Shown piece after piece: positions 10,998 to 18,263 of a stretch of 64,000 nt of DNA. This DNA comes from Pseudomonadota bacterium (GTDB lineage Bacteria; Pseudomonadota; Gammaproteobacteria; Burkholderiales; Burkholderiaceae_E). Numbering within the stretch: position 1 is the stretch's first letter; the number at the start of each line of letters is the position of its first letter. The notes beneath the pieces were generated by a model, which was not told the DNA's origin, made no database searches, and saw only the letters and a list, made by a program, of their open reading frames with translations. The position numbers and the translations under genes were made by a program. The stretch lies in assembly GCA_963204785.1 (NCBI GenBank), contig CAUJHG010000074.1, positions 1 to 64,000 of the forward strand. Reading direction: 5' to 3'.

Positions 10998-11693
10998 TCA
11001 CTTCCTTGCGCGCGCGCGTCGCGGCGGCTTCGTCCCTGCCGGGGCCGCTGCCTGCTGCCTGGTCTCGAGCCAGAGCAGGGTGTCGAACTGATCGAGGATG
11101 CGTTGCAGATAGTCGGGCGAAAGCTGCTGCGTCGTGGCCAGCGCGCGCAGCACCAGCATGTGCGAGTTCAGCGGGCCGGCGTTCAGCGGCGCGCGCCCGA
11201 GGGCACGGCGCAGGCGCTCTTCTGCCGAGATCCGCGCCCACGCCTGGCGGAAGCGGCGCAGGCTCCTCAGCTCGGGGGCGGTGCCGGTGCCCCGCGTGTC
11301 GCCTGTGCCGGCAGCCACGGCAGCCAGGCTCCCGGCGGGAGGCGGTGCGGCGCCTGCGTCGGGCGCCGGCCTGGCGTCCGAGCCGAAAGGGAGGACCGGT
11401 GCGGCCGTGCCGATCTCGTGCAGGCGGGCGTTCAGGGCGCCCAGCAGCGTGCGCCCGGAGCCCGCTGGAGCGGCGCTCGCATCGACGCGCGGGGGGCATG
11501 CACGCAGTTGCGCGAGCTTCGAGCGCAGCCGCGGTTCGAGCAGGCGCTGCACCTCCGGCGGCGCGGTCTGCGCACGCCGCGCGAGCACTTCGATCGCGTG
11601 CAGTCCGATCGGGTCGAAGCCTTCGGCGCCGTCGGCCCGCAACGCGGCGAGGATCTCGGCCACCGGTGCGGCTGGCGCGTCCTGCGGGCTCAT
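10998..11693 (-). CDS. DUF2894-type protein, last gene of the motor-like operon
   Basis: A 231-residue soluble protein I match from memory to the DUF2894 family; no function is known. The N-terminus has a helical segment (ILAALRADGAEGFDPIGLHAIEVLARRA), the middle is a Pro/Ala/Gly linker, and the conserved C-terminal part starts at ELRSLRRFRQAWARISAEER and runs through APLNAGPLNSHMLVLRAL and LQRILDQFDTLLWLE. The tail is basic (PPRRARARK). No catalytic motif, signal peptide or membrane span is visible. Its ATG overlaps the stop of the upstream OmpA-like gene by ATGA, so translation is coupled. An accessory or regulatory partner of the predicted ion-driven motor is inferred from the conserved gene order only. 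Confidence 0.75.
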   Translation of the reverse strand: MSPQDAPAAPVAEILAALRADGAEGFDPIGLHAIEVLARRAQTAPPEVQRLLEPRLRSKLAQLRACPPRVDASAAPAGSGRTLLGALNARLHEIGTAAPVLPFGSDARPAPDAGAAPPPAGSLAAVAAGTGDTRGTGTAPELRSLRRFRQAWARISAEERLRRALGRAPLNAGPLNSHMLVLRALATTQQLSPDYLQRILDQFDTLLWLETRQQAAAPAGTKPPRRARARK

Positions 11694-12406
11694 CGTGCCG
11701 ACGGGGAGGGGATGTCCGGCGCGGGCGCGCTCGCGGCGGCAGGCGGGAGCGCAGGCGATGCCCCCGGCTGCGTGCCCGCACCGCTGCGCGGCACCGGCGC
11801 GATCTCGACCCGCCGGTTCAGCGCCCGACCGTCCTCCTGCGCGTTGCTGGCCACCGGCTGTTCGGCGCCGAAGGCGGCGGCGAACACGCGCGAGGAAGGC
11901 AGGCCTTCGCCGATCAGCGCGCGGGCGACGGTGAGCGCGCGCTGCGCGGACAGCTCGAGATTGTCCTCGAAGCGGCGATTGGTCTCGTGGATGCGGCTGT
12001 CGTCGGTGAAGCCGCTGACCATCAGCAGTTCGTCGCGCTCGGCCAGGTAGACGTTCAGCGGTGGCGCCAGGCTCTTCAGCAGCAGGCGTCCTTCGGGGTG
12101 CAGTCGGTCGGAGTTCAGCGGGAAGAGCACGCTGCCGCTGATGCCGATCCGGCCTTCGCTGAGCGTGATGCGCCCGGCCTGCAGGGGTACGGCGAGCGCC
12201 TTCTCCAGCGCGATGCGGCGCTGCTCCTCGGTGCGGCGCCGGGCCATCTCGGTCTCGAGGCTGGAGCTCAGGTCCATCTGCATCGCGAGCACGCTGACCA
12301 GCACCAGCACGAAGGCGCCCAGCACGCCGGACATCAGGTCGCCGAACACCGCCCACGCGGGAGCGGTCCGCCCGAGCTCGTCGTCATGGTCGCCGGCGCC
12401 GAGCAT
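11690..12406 (-). CDS. MotB/OmpA-like membrane protein, predicted stator B subunit
   Basis: 238 residues. One transmembrane helix at about 17-42 reads WAVFGDLMSGVLGAFVLVLV; Asp23 sits exactly where MotB and ZorB carry the ion-binding Asp (MotB: ADFMTAMMAFFLV). A charged coiled-coil stretch follows (LETEMARRRTEEQRRIALEK), then a periplasmic OmpA/MotB peptidoglycan-binding domain with SGFTDDSRI, NLELSAQRALTVARALI and GRALNRRVEI. The end is Ala/Pro-rich. TGATG overlap with the upstream channel gene and ATGA overlap with the downstream gene show coupling. By family logic it anchors the complex to peptidoglycan and carries the ions; the output of the motor is unknown. Confidence 0.85.
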   Translation of the reverse strand: MLGAGDHDDELGRTAPAWAVFGDLMSGVLGAFVLVLVSVLAMQMDLSSSLETEMARRRTEEQRRIALEKALAVPLQAGRITLSEGRIGISGSVLFPLNSDRLHPEGRLLLKSLAPPLNVYLAERDELLMVSGFTDDSRIHETNRRFEDNLELSAQRALTVARALIGEGLPSSRVFAAAFGAEQPVASNAQEDGRALNRRVEIAPVPRSGAGTQPGASPALPPAAASAPAPDIPSPSAR

Positions 12407-14454
12407 CAGCTGTCGCCTCTGGCCGGGTTCGCGGAAGCCTGGTGCAGACGGCGCAGGTCCTCGAGGATTCCCTGCTGCGCGCTGACGCTGAGGTCGATCA
12501 CTTCGCGGGCCTGGCCGACGTAGTAGGCGAGCTGCTCGTCGCTGCGCGTGATCGCGCGCGCCAGCGTGCCCTCGATGCGCTGCAGGCTCTCGATCAGCTG
12601 CGCGTTGCTCGCGCTGAAGATCTGCACGCCGTGCTCGAAGGCCTCGCCGAGGCTGGCCAGTTCGATCGCGCTGGCCTCGATCCGGGCGGAGGTCCGGGCG
12701 GCGCTTGCGGACTGGGCGTCGAGCGATGCGGAGAAGCCGGCGCCGGCGTCGAGCAGGCTGCGCGTGAACTGTTCGCCGGCCGCGTCGAGCGTGCCGGACA
12801 CCCGCGTGCCGGCGCGCTCCAGCGCCTGCGAGGCCTGTGCAGTGGCCTGCTCCAGGGCCTGGGCGGCCGACCGGGACATCGACGCGAGCGCGTCGCGCTG
12901 CGCCTCGTTGGCCTGCGCGATGGTCTGCAGCAGCGCAGCGAGCTCGCGGGCCAGGGTGGCGTGCTCCTCGGCGGTGCGGCGGTCGCGCTCGGCGATGTCG
13001 CTCATCTCCCGGCGCAGTTGCGCGATGAGCTGCGCGGCCGCCTTCGGCGCCTCGGAGGCGGTCTCCAGCAGGCGGGTCATCGGCGCTTCCAGCGCGGTGC
13101 CGAGCGTGGCGAGGTGGCTGGCGACGGTGGACTGCAGCGCCTGCAGCGACTGCGTCGTGCCTGCCTGCAGCTCGGCGAACCCGGCCTGCGCGGCCGACTG
13201 CGTCGCGGCGAGGCTGGCCTGTGTCGCGGTCTGCATGGCCTGGAGACGTTCGGCGCTGGCTGCCGCGCGCGCGGCCTCCTCGTCGCGCAGCGACGCGAGC
13301 CCGGTGCGCCACAGCGCATTCGCTTCGTCCATGCGCCTGGCCTGTTCCTGCAGCCAGGCCTGCTCGGATGCAATGCGCGTGCCCGTCAGGTCCTCGACGC
13401 GTGCAAGCAGGCGCTCGACCTCCTGCAGCGTGCGGCGCGCGTCGGCGCCCGCGCGTTCGCCGATCTCGCCGGCGGTGCGTTCGAGGGTGTCGCACAGTGC
13501 CTGCCGCTGCGCCTGCGCGAGTTCCACCTGTCGCTGGTGCAGTTCGCGGGCGTCCTGCGCGATGCCCGCCATCGTGGCCTCGAGCACCGGGCGGATGCTC
13601 TCGCCGGCCATGCGTGCGGCGCAGGACAGGCTCTCCTGCAGCGATGCCCCGACGCTGGCGGCGAGGCCCGTGTACGCGCTGCCTGCCTCGCGATGGAAGC
13701 GCTCCTGGCGCTCGATCAGCTGTACGTCGAGTTCGCCGCTGCGCTGCTCCAGTGCCTCGCCCATCGATTGCAGCCGCTCGACCAGCAGCGGCAGCGCCCG
13801 GGCCTGCGCCTGCAGCGCGTGCAGGGTCTGTTCGCGCTGGTGGGCCGGCGAGTGGGGACGCAGCACGGTGGCGATCGCGCCATCGAGCCGGCGGGCCGTC
13901 TCGCTTCGCTCGCGGCGGGCGAGCGCCGACATCAGCCCGAGCATCGCCGAGGCCGAGACTCCGGCCACCGAGGTCCCGAAGGCCAGCCCGAGACCGCGGA
14001 TCGGCGCAGCCAGCGCGGTGCGCATCGCCTGCAGGTCCGCGGAGCCTTCGACCGCGAACACCGTGCCTCTGAAGGTCAGGACCAGACCGAGGAAGGTGCC
14101 CAGCATGCCGAGCATGACCAGCAGCCCGACCAGGTAGGGCGTGAGCGCCGGGCCCGGCAGTGCCACGCGTTCGCCTTCGATGCGCAGCCGCACCGGCTCG
14201 CGCAGCGTGGTGGGCACCCGCGCGAGCCAGGCATCCAGCGACGCGTCCGGTGATGCTGCCAGCACCTGCTCCAGGCTCGCGGTGGCCTTGCGCATGGCGC
14301 GCAGTTCCTGCGCGCCGATCAGATAGGCGAGGGCGATCGCTGCGGTCATCGCGAGGGCAAGGCTGCTGCTGCCGGCGAAGCCCGCGCCCGCCCAGACGAT
14401 GGCCGCCAGGCCGATCGCGAAGGCGAGGGGGAAGACGATCCTGTTCACTGCCAT
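12406..14454 (-). CDS. MotA/TolQ/ExbB-like channel protein with about 500-residue coiled-coil tail (DUF802-type)
   Basis: 682 residues. Four membrane helices are visible: about 5-23, 31-48, 105-128 (LVGLLVMLGMLGTFLGLVL) and 152-178 (GLGLAFGTSVAGVSASAMLG). The LGTFLGL motif in TM3 and the GT/S-rich TM4 are hallmarks of the MotA/TolQ/ExbB proton-channel superfamily. From residue 180 to the end there is an almost uninterrupted Ala/Gln/Glu-rich helical tail, with near-repeats around AMQTATQASLAATQSAAQAG and a more conserved end (ESLQRIEGTLARAITRSDEQ, then VGQAREVIDLSVSAQQGI) that I associate with DUF802 proteins. Length and layout closely resemble ZorA of Zorya. ATG 14454 lies 10 nt inside the upstream gene; coupling is likely. 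Confidence 0.85.
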   Translation of the reverse strand: MAVNRIVFPLAFAIGLAAIVWAGAGFAGSSSLALAMTAAIALAYLIGAQELRAMRKATASLEQVLAASPDASLDAWLARVPTTLREPVRLRIEGERVALPGPALTPYLVGLLVMLGMLGTFLGLVLTFRGTVFAVEGSADLQAMRTALAAPIRGLGLAFGTSVAGVSASAMLGLMSALARRERSETARRLDGAIATVLRPHSPAHQREQTLHALQAQARALPLLVERLQSMGEALEQRSGELDVQLIERQERFHREAGSAYTGLAASVGASLQESLSCAARMAGESIRPVLEATMAGIAQDARELHQRQVELAQAQRQALCDTLERTAGEIGERAGADARRTLQEVERLLARVEDLTGTRIASEQAWLQEQARRMDEANALWRTGLASLRDEEAARAAASAERLQAMQTATQASLAATQSAAQAGFAELQAGTTQSLQALQSTVASHLATLGTALEAPMTRLLETASEAPKAAAQLIAQLRREMSDIAERDRRTAEEHATLARELAALLQTIAQANEAQRDALASMSRSAAQALEQATAQASQALERAGTRVSGTLDAAGEQFTRSLLDAGAGFSASLDAQSASAARTSARIEASAIELASLGEAFEHGVQIFSASNAQLIESLQRIEGTLARAITRSDEQLAYYVGQAREVIDLSVSAQQGILEDLRRLHQASANPARGDS

Positions 14455-15083
14455 TGCGCGTCCTCGCGGCTGAAGGCTTCGATCATTCCGACCACCGGCA
14501 GCAGCCGGGTTTCGAGTTCCGCCAGCAGCACCTGGCGCCACAGCTGCACGAAGGCATCGGGCCGATGCTCGAAGCGCTGCTCGAGCAGCGTCGGCAGCGT
14601 GGCCAGCAGTCGCTGCTCGCGTTCGCCGAATGCCTGCTGCATGGTGGCGTCGAGCCTGGCCAGCTGTCTGAGCCGCGGGGAGGCGCCTGCGAGCGCCTCG
14701 CGGACCTGGACGCGCAGCGCCCCGATTCGTGACTCCATCCGTCGCTGATGCTCCAGGTGGAGGCGACGGCAGGGGCCGTAGCCGGCGTCGACGTCGACGT
14801 CGACATCGGTGAGCGCAGCCAGGATCCGCTCGGCCAGCGCGGCACGCACCCGGTGCAGCGCCTGCGCGAGCGCGGCGCTGCCGCCTGCCGGCGCCGAGGC
14901 CGCAACGGCCGCCGCCGGCGGGCCGATCTCCTGCAGGGCCTCGCGCAGCCGGACCGCGTCGAGCGCCCCAAGCCAGCGCGCGAGCGCTTCGGCGAAATCT
15001 CCGCCCGGGGCGCCGGCCTGCGGCCGTGCGCCCGGATCGGCGAGCAGGCTGAGGAGCCGCGAGCTGTCGAGCTGACTGTGCAA
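14445..15083 (-). CDS. DUF3348-type protein, first gene of the motor-like operon
   Basis: About 212 residues, helical and soluble, matching from memory the DUF3348 family that precedes DUF802 genes in Beta- and Gammaproteobacteria; function unknown. The N-terminus (HSQLDSSRLLSLLA) and the central block YGPCRRLHLEHQRRMESRI are the recognisable parts. An odd acidic DVDVDVDAGYG run near residue 100 is encoded by three GTCGAC repeats. I favour TTG at 15083 because GAGGGA lies 6 nt upstream; GTG at 15101 would add six residues but has no ribosome site. The gene overlaps the channel gene by 10 nt. It is about 90 bp past the tRNA-Thr terminator, so the promoter must lie in that gap. Confidence 0.75.
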   Translation of the reverse strand: MHSQLDSSRLLSLLADPGARPQAGAPGGDFAEALARWLGALDAVRLREALQEIGPPAAAVAASAPAGGSAALAQALHRVRAALAERILAALTDVDVDVDAGYGPCRRLHLEHQRRMESRIGALRVQVREALAGASPRLRQLARLDATMQQAFGEREQRLLATLPTLLEQRFEHRPDAFVQLWRQVLLAELETRLLPVVGMIEAFSREDAQWQ

Positions 15084-15173
15084 GGAACTTCCCTCGGGCA
15101 CTGGCCGGAGGCTTCCCGGAGCCTCGAGCGCGGGGCCGGCGGGCGCCCTGGCCGGACGGCCTGCCGGAAAGGA

Positions 15174-15207
15174 CAGGGGGTCGGCCCCTTGCGGAGCCGA
15201 CCCCCTG
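15174..15207 (-). terminator. Rho-independent-type terminator of tRNA-Thr
   Basis: A perfect 12-bp stem, CAGGGGGTCGGC at 15174-15185 against GCCGACCCCCTG at 15196-15207, with a 10-nt loop. On the minus strand it is followed by TCCTTTCC, a weak U-tract. It begins 7 nt after the tRNA 3' end and separates the tRNA from the DUF3348 operon. Confidence 0.75.
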
Positions 15208-15213
15208 GATTCA

Positions 15214-15289
15214 TGGTGCCGATGGACGGACTCGAACTGTCGACCTTCGCATTACGAATGCGCTGCTCTACCAACTGAGCTACACCGGC
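15214..15289 (-). tRNA. tRNA-Thr (anticodon CGT), CCA encoded
   Basis: Minus-strand cloverleaf of 76 nt. Acceptor stem GCCGGTG pairs with CATCGGC (one G-T wobble), followed by an encoded A discriminator and CCA. The D-arm AGCTCAGTTGGTAGAGC, anticodon stem GCGCA/TGCGA with loop TTCGTAA (anticodon CGT, reads ACG) and T-loop TTCGAGT are all present. Its 3' end points to the DUF3348 operon, the usual orientation for tRNA-linked islands, but I find no second copy of the tRNA end nearby. Confidence 0.96.
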
Positions 15290-15391
15290 ACGCGAGCCAG
15301 CAAGTATAGCAGTCCACCGAGGGATTGGGGAAGCTGCCGGGCGCACGGGTGCCCGGGAGGCGCCCCCCGCAGCGGCCCGGGAGATCCCGTC

Positions 15392-16195
15392 TCAGGAGTA
15401 GCTCGGGTCACGCTTCTCCAGGAAGGCGGCAACCCCTTCCGAGAAGTTCGGCGACTGCACGCACAGGATCTGGTTGCGGTCCTCGATCGCGATCGCCGCT
15501 TCGAGCGAGCCGGCGTCCACCGCGTGGTTCAGGCAGTCCTTGGTGAGCTCGAGCCCCAGCGGCGAGGTGCGCAGCATGTCGGCGACGTAGCCGCGGGCGG
15601 TGCTCTCGAGCGCGTCCCGGGGCACGACCTCGGACACCAGCCCGGTGGCCAGCGCACGCTCGGCGTGGATGAAGCGGCCGGTGAGCATCAGTTCGCTGGC
15701 CACCGACACCCCGACCAGGCGCGGCAGGAAGTAGCTGACGCCCATGTCGCAGGCGGACAGCCCGAGCTTGATGAAGGCGGCGTTCATCTTCGTGCCTTCG
15801 GCGGCGATGCGGATGTCGGCGGCCAGCGCCATCGCGAAGCCTCCGCCCGCAGCCGCGCCGTGCACCAGCGCGATGATCGGCTGCGGGCAGCGCCGCATCC
15901 GGATCACGATCTCGCTGACCTTGCGCTGCGCCACCATGCCGTCGTCCGGGCTGACCCGCTCGCCCGGCTTGCGGCCGGTGACGCTGGTGTTGGTCAGGTC
16001 CAGCCCGGCGCAGAACATGCGCCCGGCGCCGCGCATCACCACCACGCGCACCGAGCGGTCGGTGTAGAGGCGGTCGAAGTAGTGCCACAGCTCGTCCTTC
16101 ATCACCGGGTCGAGCGTGTTCATGTTCTCCGGCCGGTTCAGCGTGAGCCACTCGACCGCGCCTTCGCGCTCGATCTTCAGGGTCCGGTAGTCCAT
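15392..16195 (-). CDS. Enoyl-CoA hydratase/isomerase family protein lacking both canonical glutamates
   Basis: A 267-residue crotonase-fold protein acting on CoA thioesters. The oxyanion-hole regions are GRMFCAGLDLT (about residue 60) and VHGAAAGGGFAMALAAD (about residue 115). Rat mitochondrial enoyl-CoA hydratase uses Glu144 (GGGCELAM) and Glu164 (GQPE); here the aligned segments are GGGFAMAL and NAAFIKLGL, so both are absent, while Asp occurs in LSACDMGVSY. It is therefore more likely an isomerase or another crotonase chemistry than a classical hydratase. GGGAGG lies upstream of ATG 16195. It follows the next crotonase gene by 15 nt, and the two are probably cotranscribed. Confidence 0.87.
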   Translation of the reverse strand: MDYRTLKIEREGAVEWLTLNRPENMNTLDPVMKDELWHYFDRLYTDRSVRVVVMRGAGRMFCAGLDLTNTSVTGRKPGERVSPDDGMVAQRKVSEIVIRMRRCPQPIIALVHGAAAGGGFAMALAADIRIAAEGTKMNAAFIKLGLSACDMGVSYFLPRLVGVSVASELMLTGRFIHAERALATGLVSEVVPRDALESTARGYVADMLRTSPLGLELTKDCLNHAVDAGSLEAAIAIEDRNQILCVQSPNFSEGVAAFLEKRDPSYS

Positions 16196-16210
16196 CGCTG
16201 CCTCCCTCCC

Positions 16211-17002
16211 TCAGCCTGCGCTCTGTCCGCGGCCGCGGGCCTGGACCTCGGCGCGGCGCTTCTCGATGTCCTCGGACTTCAGCGCGGCGTTGGCCTCGCG
16301 GCCGCGCTGCTTCTCCAGCGCGAGCGCGTCGCCGAAGCCGATCGCGTAGCCCTCGTCGATCAGCTTCAGATAGCCGGTGAGCATCTCCGGAATCGTCGAG
16401 AGCATGTCGAGCGCGAGCTGGCGTGCCTGCGGCATCAGTTCCTCGGGGCCGACCACACGGTTGACCAGGCCCCAGGCCTCGGCCTGCTGCGCGCCGATGA
16501 AGTTGCCGGTGAGCGAGAGCTCCTTGGCGCGCGAGATGCCGATCAGGCGGCTGAGCTTCTGCGACAGCCCCCAGCCGGGCATCACGCCGACGCGGGCGTG
16601 GGTGTCGGCGAAGCGGGCCTGGTCCGAGGCCAGCAGCACGTCGCAGGCGAGCGCGAGCTCGAAGCCGCCGGTGATCGCGACGCCGTTGATCGCGCCGATC
16701 ACCGGGCCGCTGAACCTGGCCAGCGAGCTGACCGGGTCGAGGTCCTTGCCGCTTCCATAGGCCAGCGTCGATTCGGCCGCGCCGCCGCCCAGCTCCTTCA
16801 GGTCCAGGCCGCCGCAGAAGCCCCGGCCGGCGCCGGTGAGGATCATCACCCGCACCTCGGGGTCGGCCTCGAGGCGGTCGATCGTTGCGGCCAGTTCCGC
16901 GCGCAGCGCGCGCGACAGCGCGTTCATGACCTGCGGGCGGTTCAGCGTGACCACGGCGTAGCCGGCGGGGTCCTTCTCCACCAGGACGAGTTGTTCGGAC
17001 AT
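16211..17002 (-). CDS. Enoyl-CoA hydratase family protein
   Basis: A 263-residue crotonase-fold protein. It keeps the first catalytic Glu (ITGGFELALACD, aligned to rat Glu144) but has ADTHARVG where rat Glu164 would be, so only one of the two glutamates is present. The oxyanion loop is GRGFCGGLDLKELGG. The start at 17002 (MSEQLVLVEKDPAGYAVVTL) has a GAGG box upstream and fits the family start; an in-frame extension to 17062 looks non-coding. The substrate is unknown; linkage to a second crotonase suggests a short acyl-CoA catabolic step. Confidence 0.88.
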   Translation of the reverse strand: MSEQLVLVEKDPAGYAVVTLNRPQVMNALSRALRAELAATIDRLEADPEVRVMILTGAGRGFCGGLDLKELGGGAAESTLAYGSGKDLDPVSSLARFSGPVIGAINGVAITGGFELALACDVLLASDQARFADTHARVGVMPGWGLSQKLSRLIGISRAKELSLTGNFIGAQQAEAWGLVNRVVGPEELMPQARQLALDMLSTIPEMLTGYLKLIDEGYAIGFGDALALEKQRGREANAALKSEDIEKRRAEVQARGRGQSAG

Positions 17003-17062
17003 TGCGGCCTCCCTCGGGCGATGCGATCTGTCGTGTCGGGTGCGCGGGCTGCGCACCGCCAT

Positions 17063-17092
17063 GGTGAGGATTGTCGCCGCTGGCAGACGCGG
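17063..17092 (-). promoter_or_regulatory. Putative promoter of the crotonase pair
   Basis: On the minus strand a GACAAT -10 (17075-17070) is preceded at 16 bp by CTGAAC, a fair -35. Initiation would fall near 17063, giving a leader of about 60 nt. Confidence 0.4.
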
Positions 17093-17143
17093 TTCAGGGG
17101 CGCAGGCTGGAATGGCGGGTCCGAAACCCGCAAAGCGGCACGA

Positions 17144-18229
17144 TCAGGCGGCGAGCCCGGCCAGCGTCGCGTCCACGTCGGGCCAGCGCAGCCGCACGCG
17201 CAGTTCGCGCCGCAGGCGTTGCGCGGCCAGCCGGCGCGACTCGCTCATGAACGACAGCATCGCCGGTGTCACCAGTGCGCCCAGTTCGGCGCGCGTCACC
17301 CGGGGAGGGCGCTGGATGCCGAAGGCATCGGCGACCCGGTCGAAGTAGTCGCCCATCCTGAGCGCGCTCTCGTCGACCGCATGCACCACGCGCCCCGGTC
17401 GGCCGCGGGCGAGCGCGGCGCGCGCGATCCGGGCGAGGTCGTCGGCGTGCACGTGGCTGGTGTGGACGTCCTCGTCGGCGCGCAGCACCGGCAGGCCCCT
17501 GCGCAACCGCTCGAGCGGCAGGCGGTCGTGCGCGTGGATTCCGGGCACGCGCAGGATCGCGGCTCGCGCGCTGCCCTGCGCAGCGACGCGGCGCAAGCGA
17601 CGCTCGGCATCGACCCGGCGCATCGCGCGCGCACTGCCAGGGGCCACCGGCCGGGTCTCGTCGAAGCGGGCGCCGCCGCAGTCGCCATAGACCCCGGTGG
17701 TGCTCAGGTAGACCCAGCGGCGCCGGGCCGGTGGCGGTGCAAGGCGCAGCACGCCGAGCGCGGACGCGGCGGGGGCGACGGTCGGGCGATGGCGCCGGCC
17801 CGCGGCGCTCGTGGCGTGCCCGGCGCCGACCTGCGCGACCGCCCGGGGGCTGCGGCTGCGCGGGCGCATCGCCGCTGCCGGCGCCCGGACCCGCGCCGGG
17901 CGCAGCAGCGCGGCGATCAGCCGTGCGGTGCGCGGGTCGGTGCTGCCGTCGGGCGGGGGTGGGGCCAGGTCGACCATCCAGCCTGCGAACCCGGCGAGCC
18001 TGCGCAGGTCGCCGTGCCGATCCAGGTCGGCGGCCAGCGGGACGATGCCGATGGCGCGCAGCGCGTCGGCCTGCGCGACCCGGCGCACGGTGCCGACCAC
18101 CCGCAGCCGGTCGCCCGGATGCCGGGCCAGCGCCTGCGCGCCGATGCGCGCGCCGACGTCGCCGCAGCCGACCAGCAGCAGGGTCTGGCGGCGCATGCGT
18201 CTGGGCAAGGGGCGATAATGCGCGGTCAT
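17144..18229 (-). CDS. NAD(P)-dependent epimerase/dehydratase-like protein (YeeZ-like SDR)
   Basis: A 361-residue extended-SDR-type protein. The Rossmann motif LLLVGCGDVGARIG lies at about residues 17-30, the catalytic YxxxK region is modified (WVYLSTTGVYGDCGGARFDE, a pattern typical of the YeeZ/SDR_a group rather than classical sugar epimerases), and HVHADDLARIARAAL follows later. An Ala/Arg/Pro-rich stretch (about residues 110-160) is longer than I expect for the family and may be an insertion. The substrate is unknown. Its ATG is only 32 bp from that of the divergent reductase gene. Confidence 0.75.
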   Translation of the reverse strand: MTAHYRPLPRRMRRQTLLLVGCGDVGARIGAQALARHPGDRLRVVGTVRRVAQADALRAIGIVPLAADLDRHGDLRRLAGFAGWMVDLAPPPPDGSTDPRTARLIAALLRPARVRAPAAAMRPRSRSPRAVAQVGAGHATSAAGRRHRPTVAPAASALGVLRLAPPPARRRWVYLSTTGVYGDCGGARFDETRPVAPGSARAMRRVDAERRLRRVAAQGSARAAILRVPGIHAHDRLPLERLRRGLPVLRADEDVHTSHVHADDLARIARAALARGRPGRVVHAVDESALRMGDYFDRVADAFGIQRPPRVTRAELGALVTPAMLSFMSESRRLAAQRLRRELRVRLRWPDVDATLAGLAA

Positions 18230-18263
18230 TCCCGGGAATCCGGATCAACGGACCGCGCATTAT
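18215..18263. promoter_or_regulatory. Mirror-image divergent promoter: 13-bp perfect inverted repeat around both starts
   Basis: ATAATGCGCGGTC (18215-18227) and GACCGCGCATTAT (18251-18263) are exact reverse complements separated by 23 bp. Each arm supplies a -10-like hexamer: GATAAT (18214-18219) reading right and CATAAT reading left (18264-18259). Each -10 therefore lies inside or at the edge of the opposite coding region and the two transcripts would overlap. The spacer also holds the palindrome ATTCCCGGGAAT (18228-18239). Confidence 0.6.

Noticed and set aside
10998..15101. Literal Zorya defence system
   Set aside because: No ZorC, ZorD helicase or ZorE HNH nuclease homologue is present; only the A and B motor subunits resemble Zorya, so it is reported as Zorya-like architecture only.
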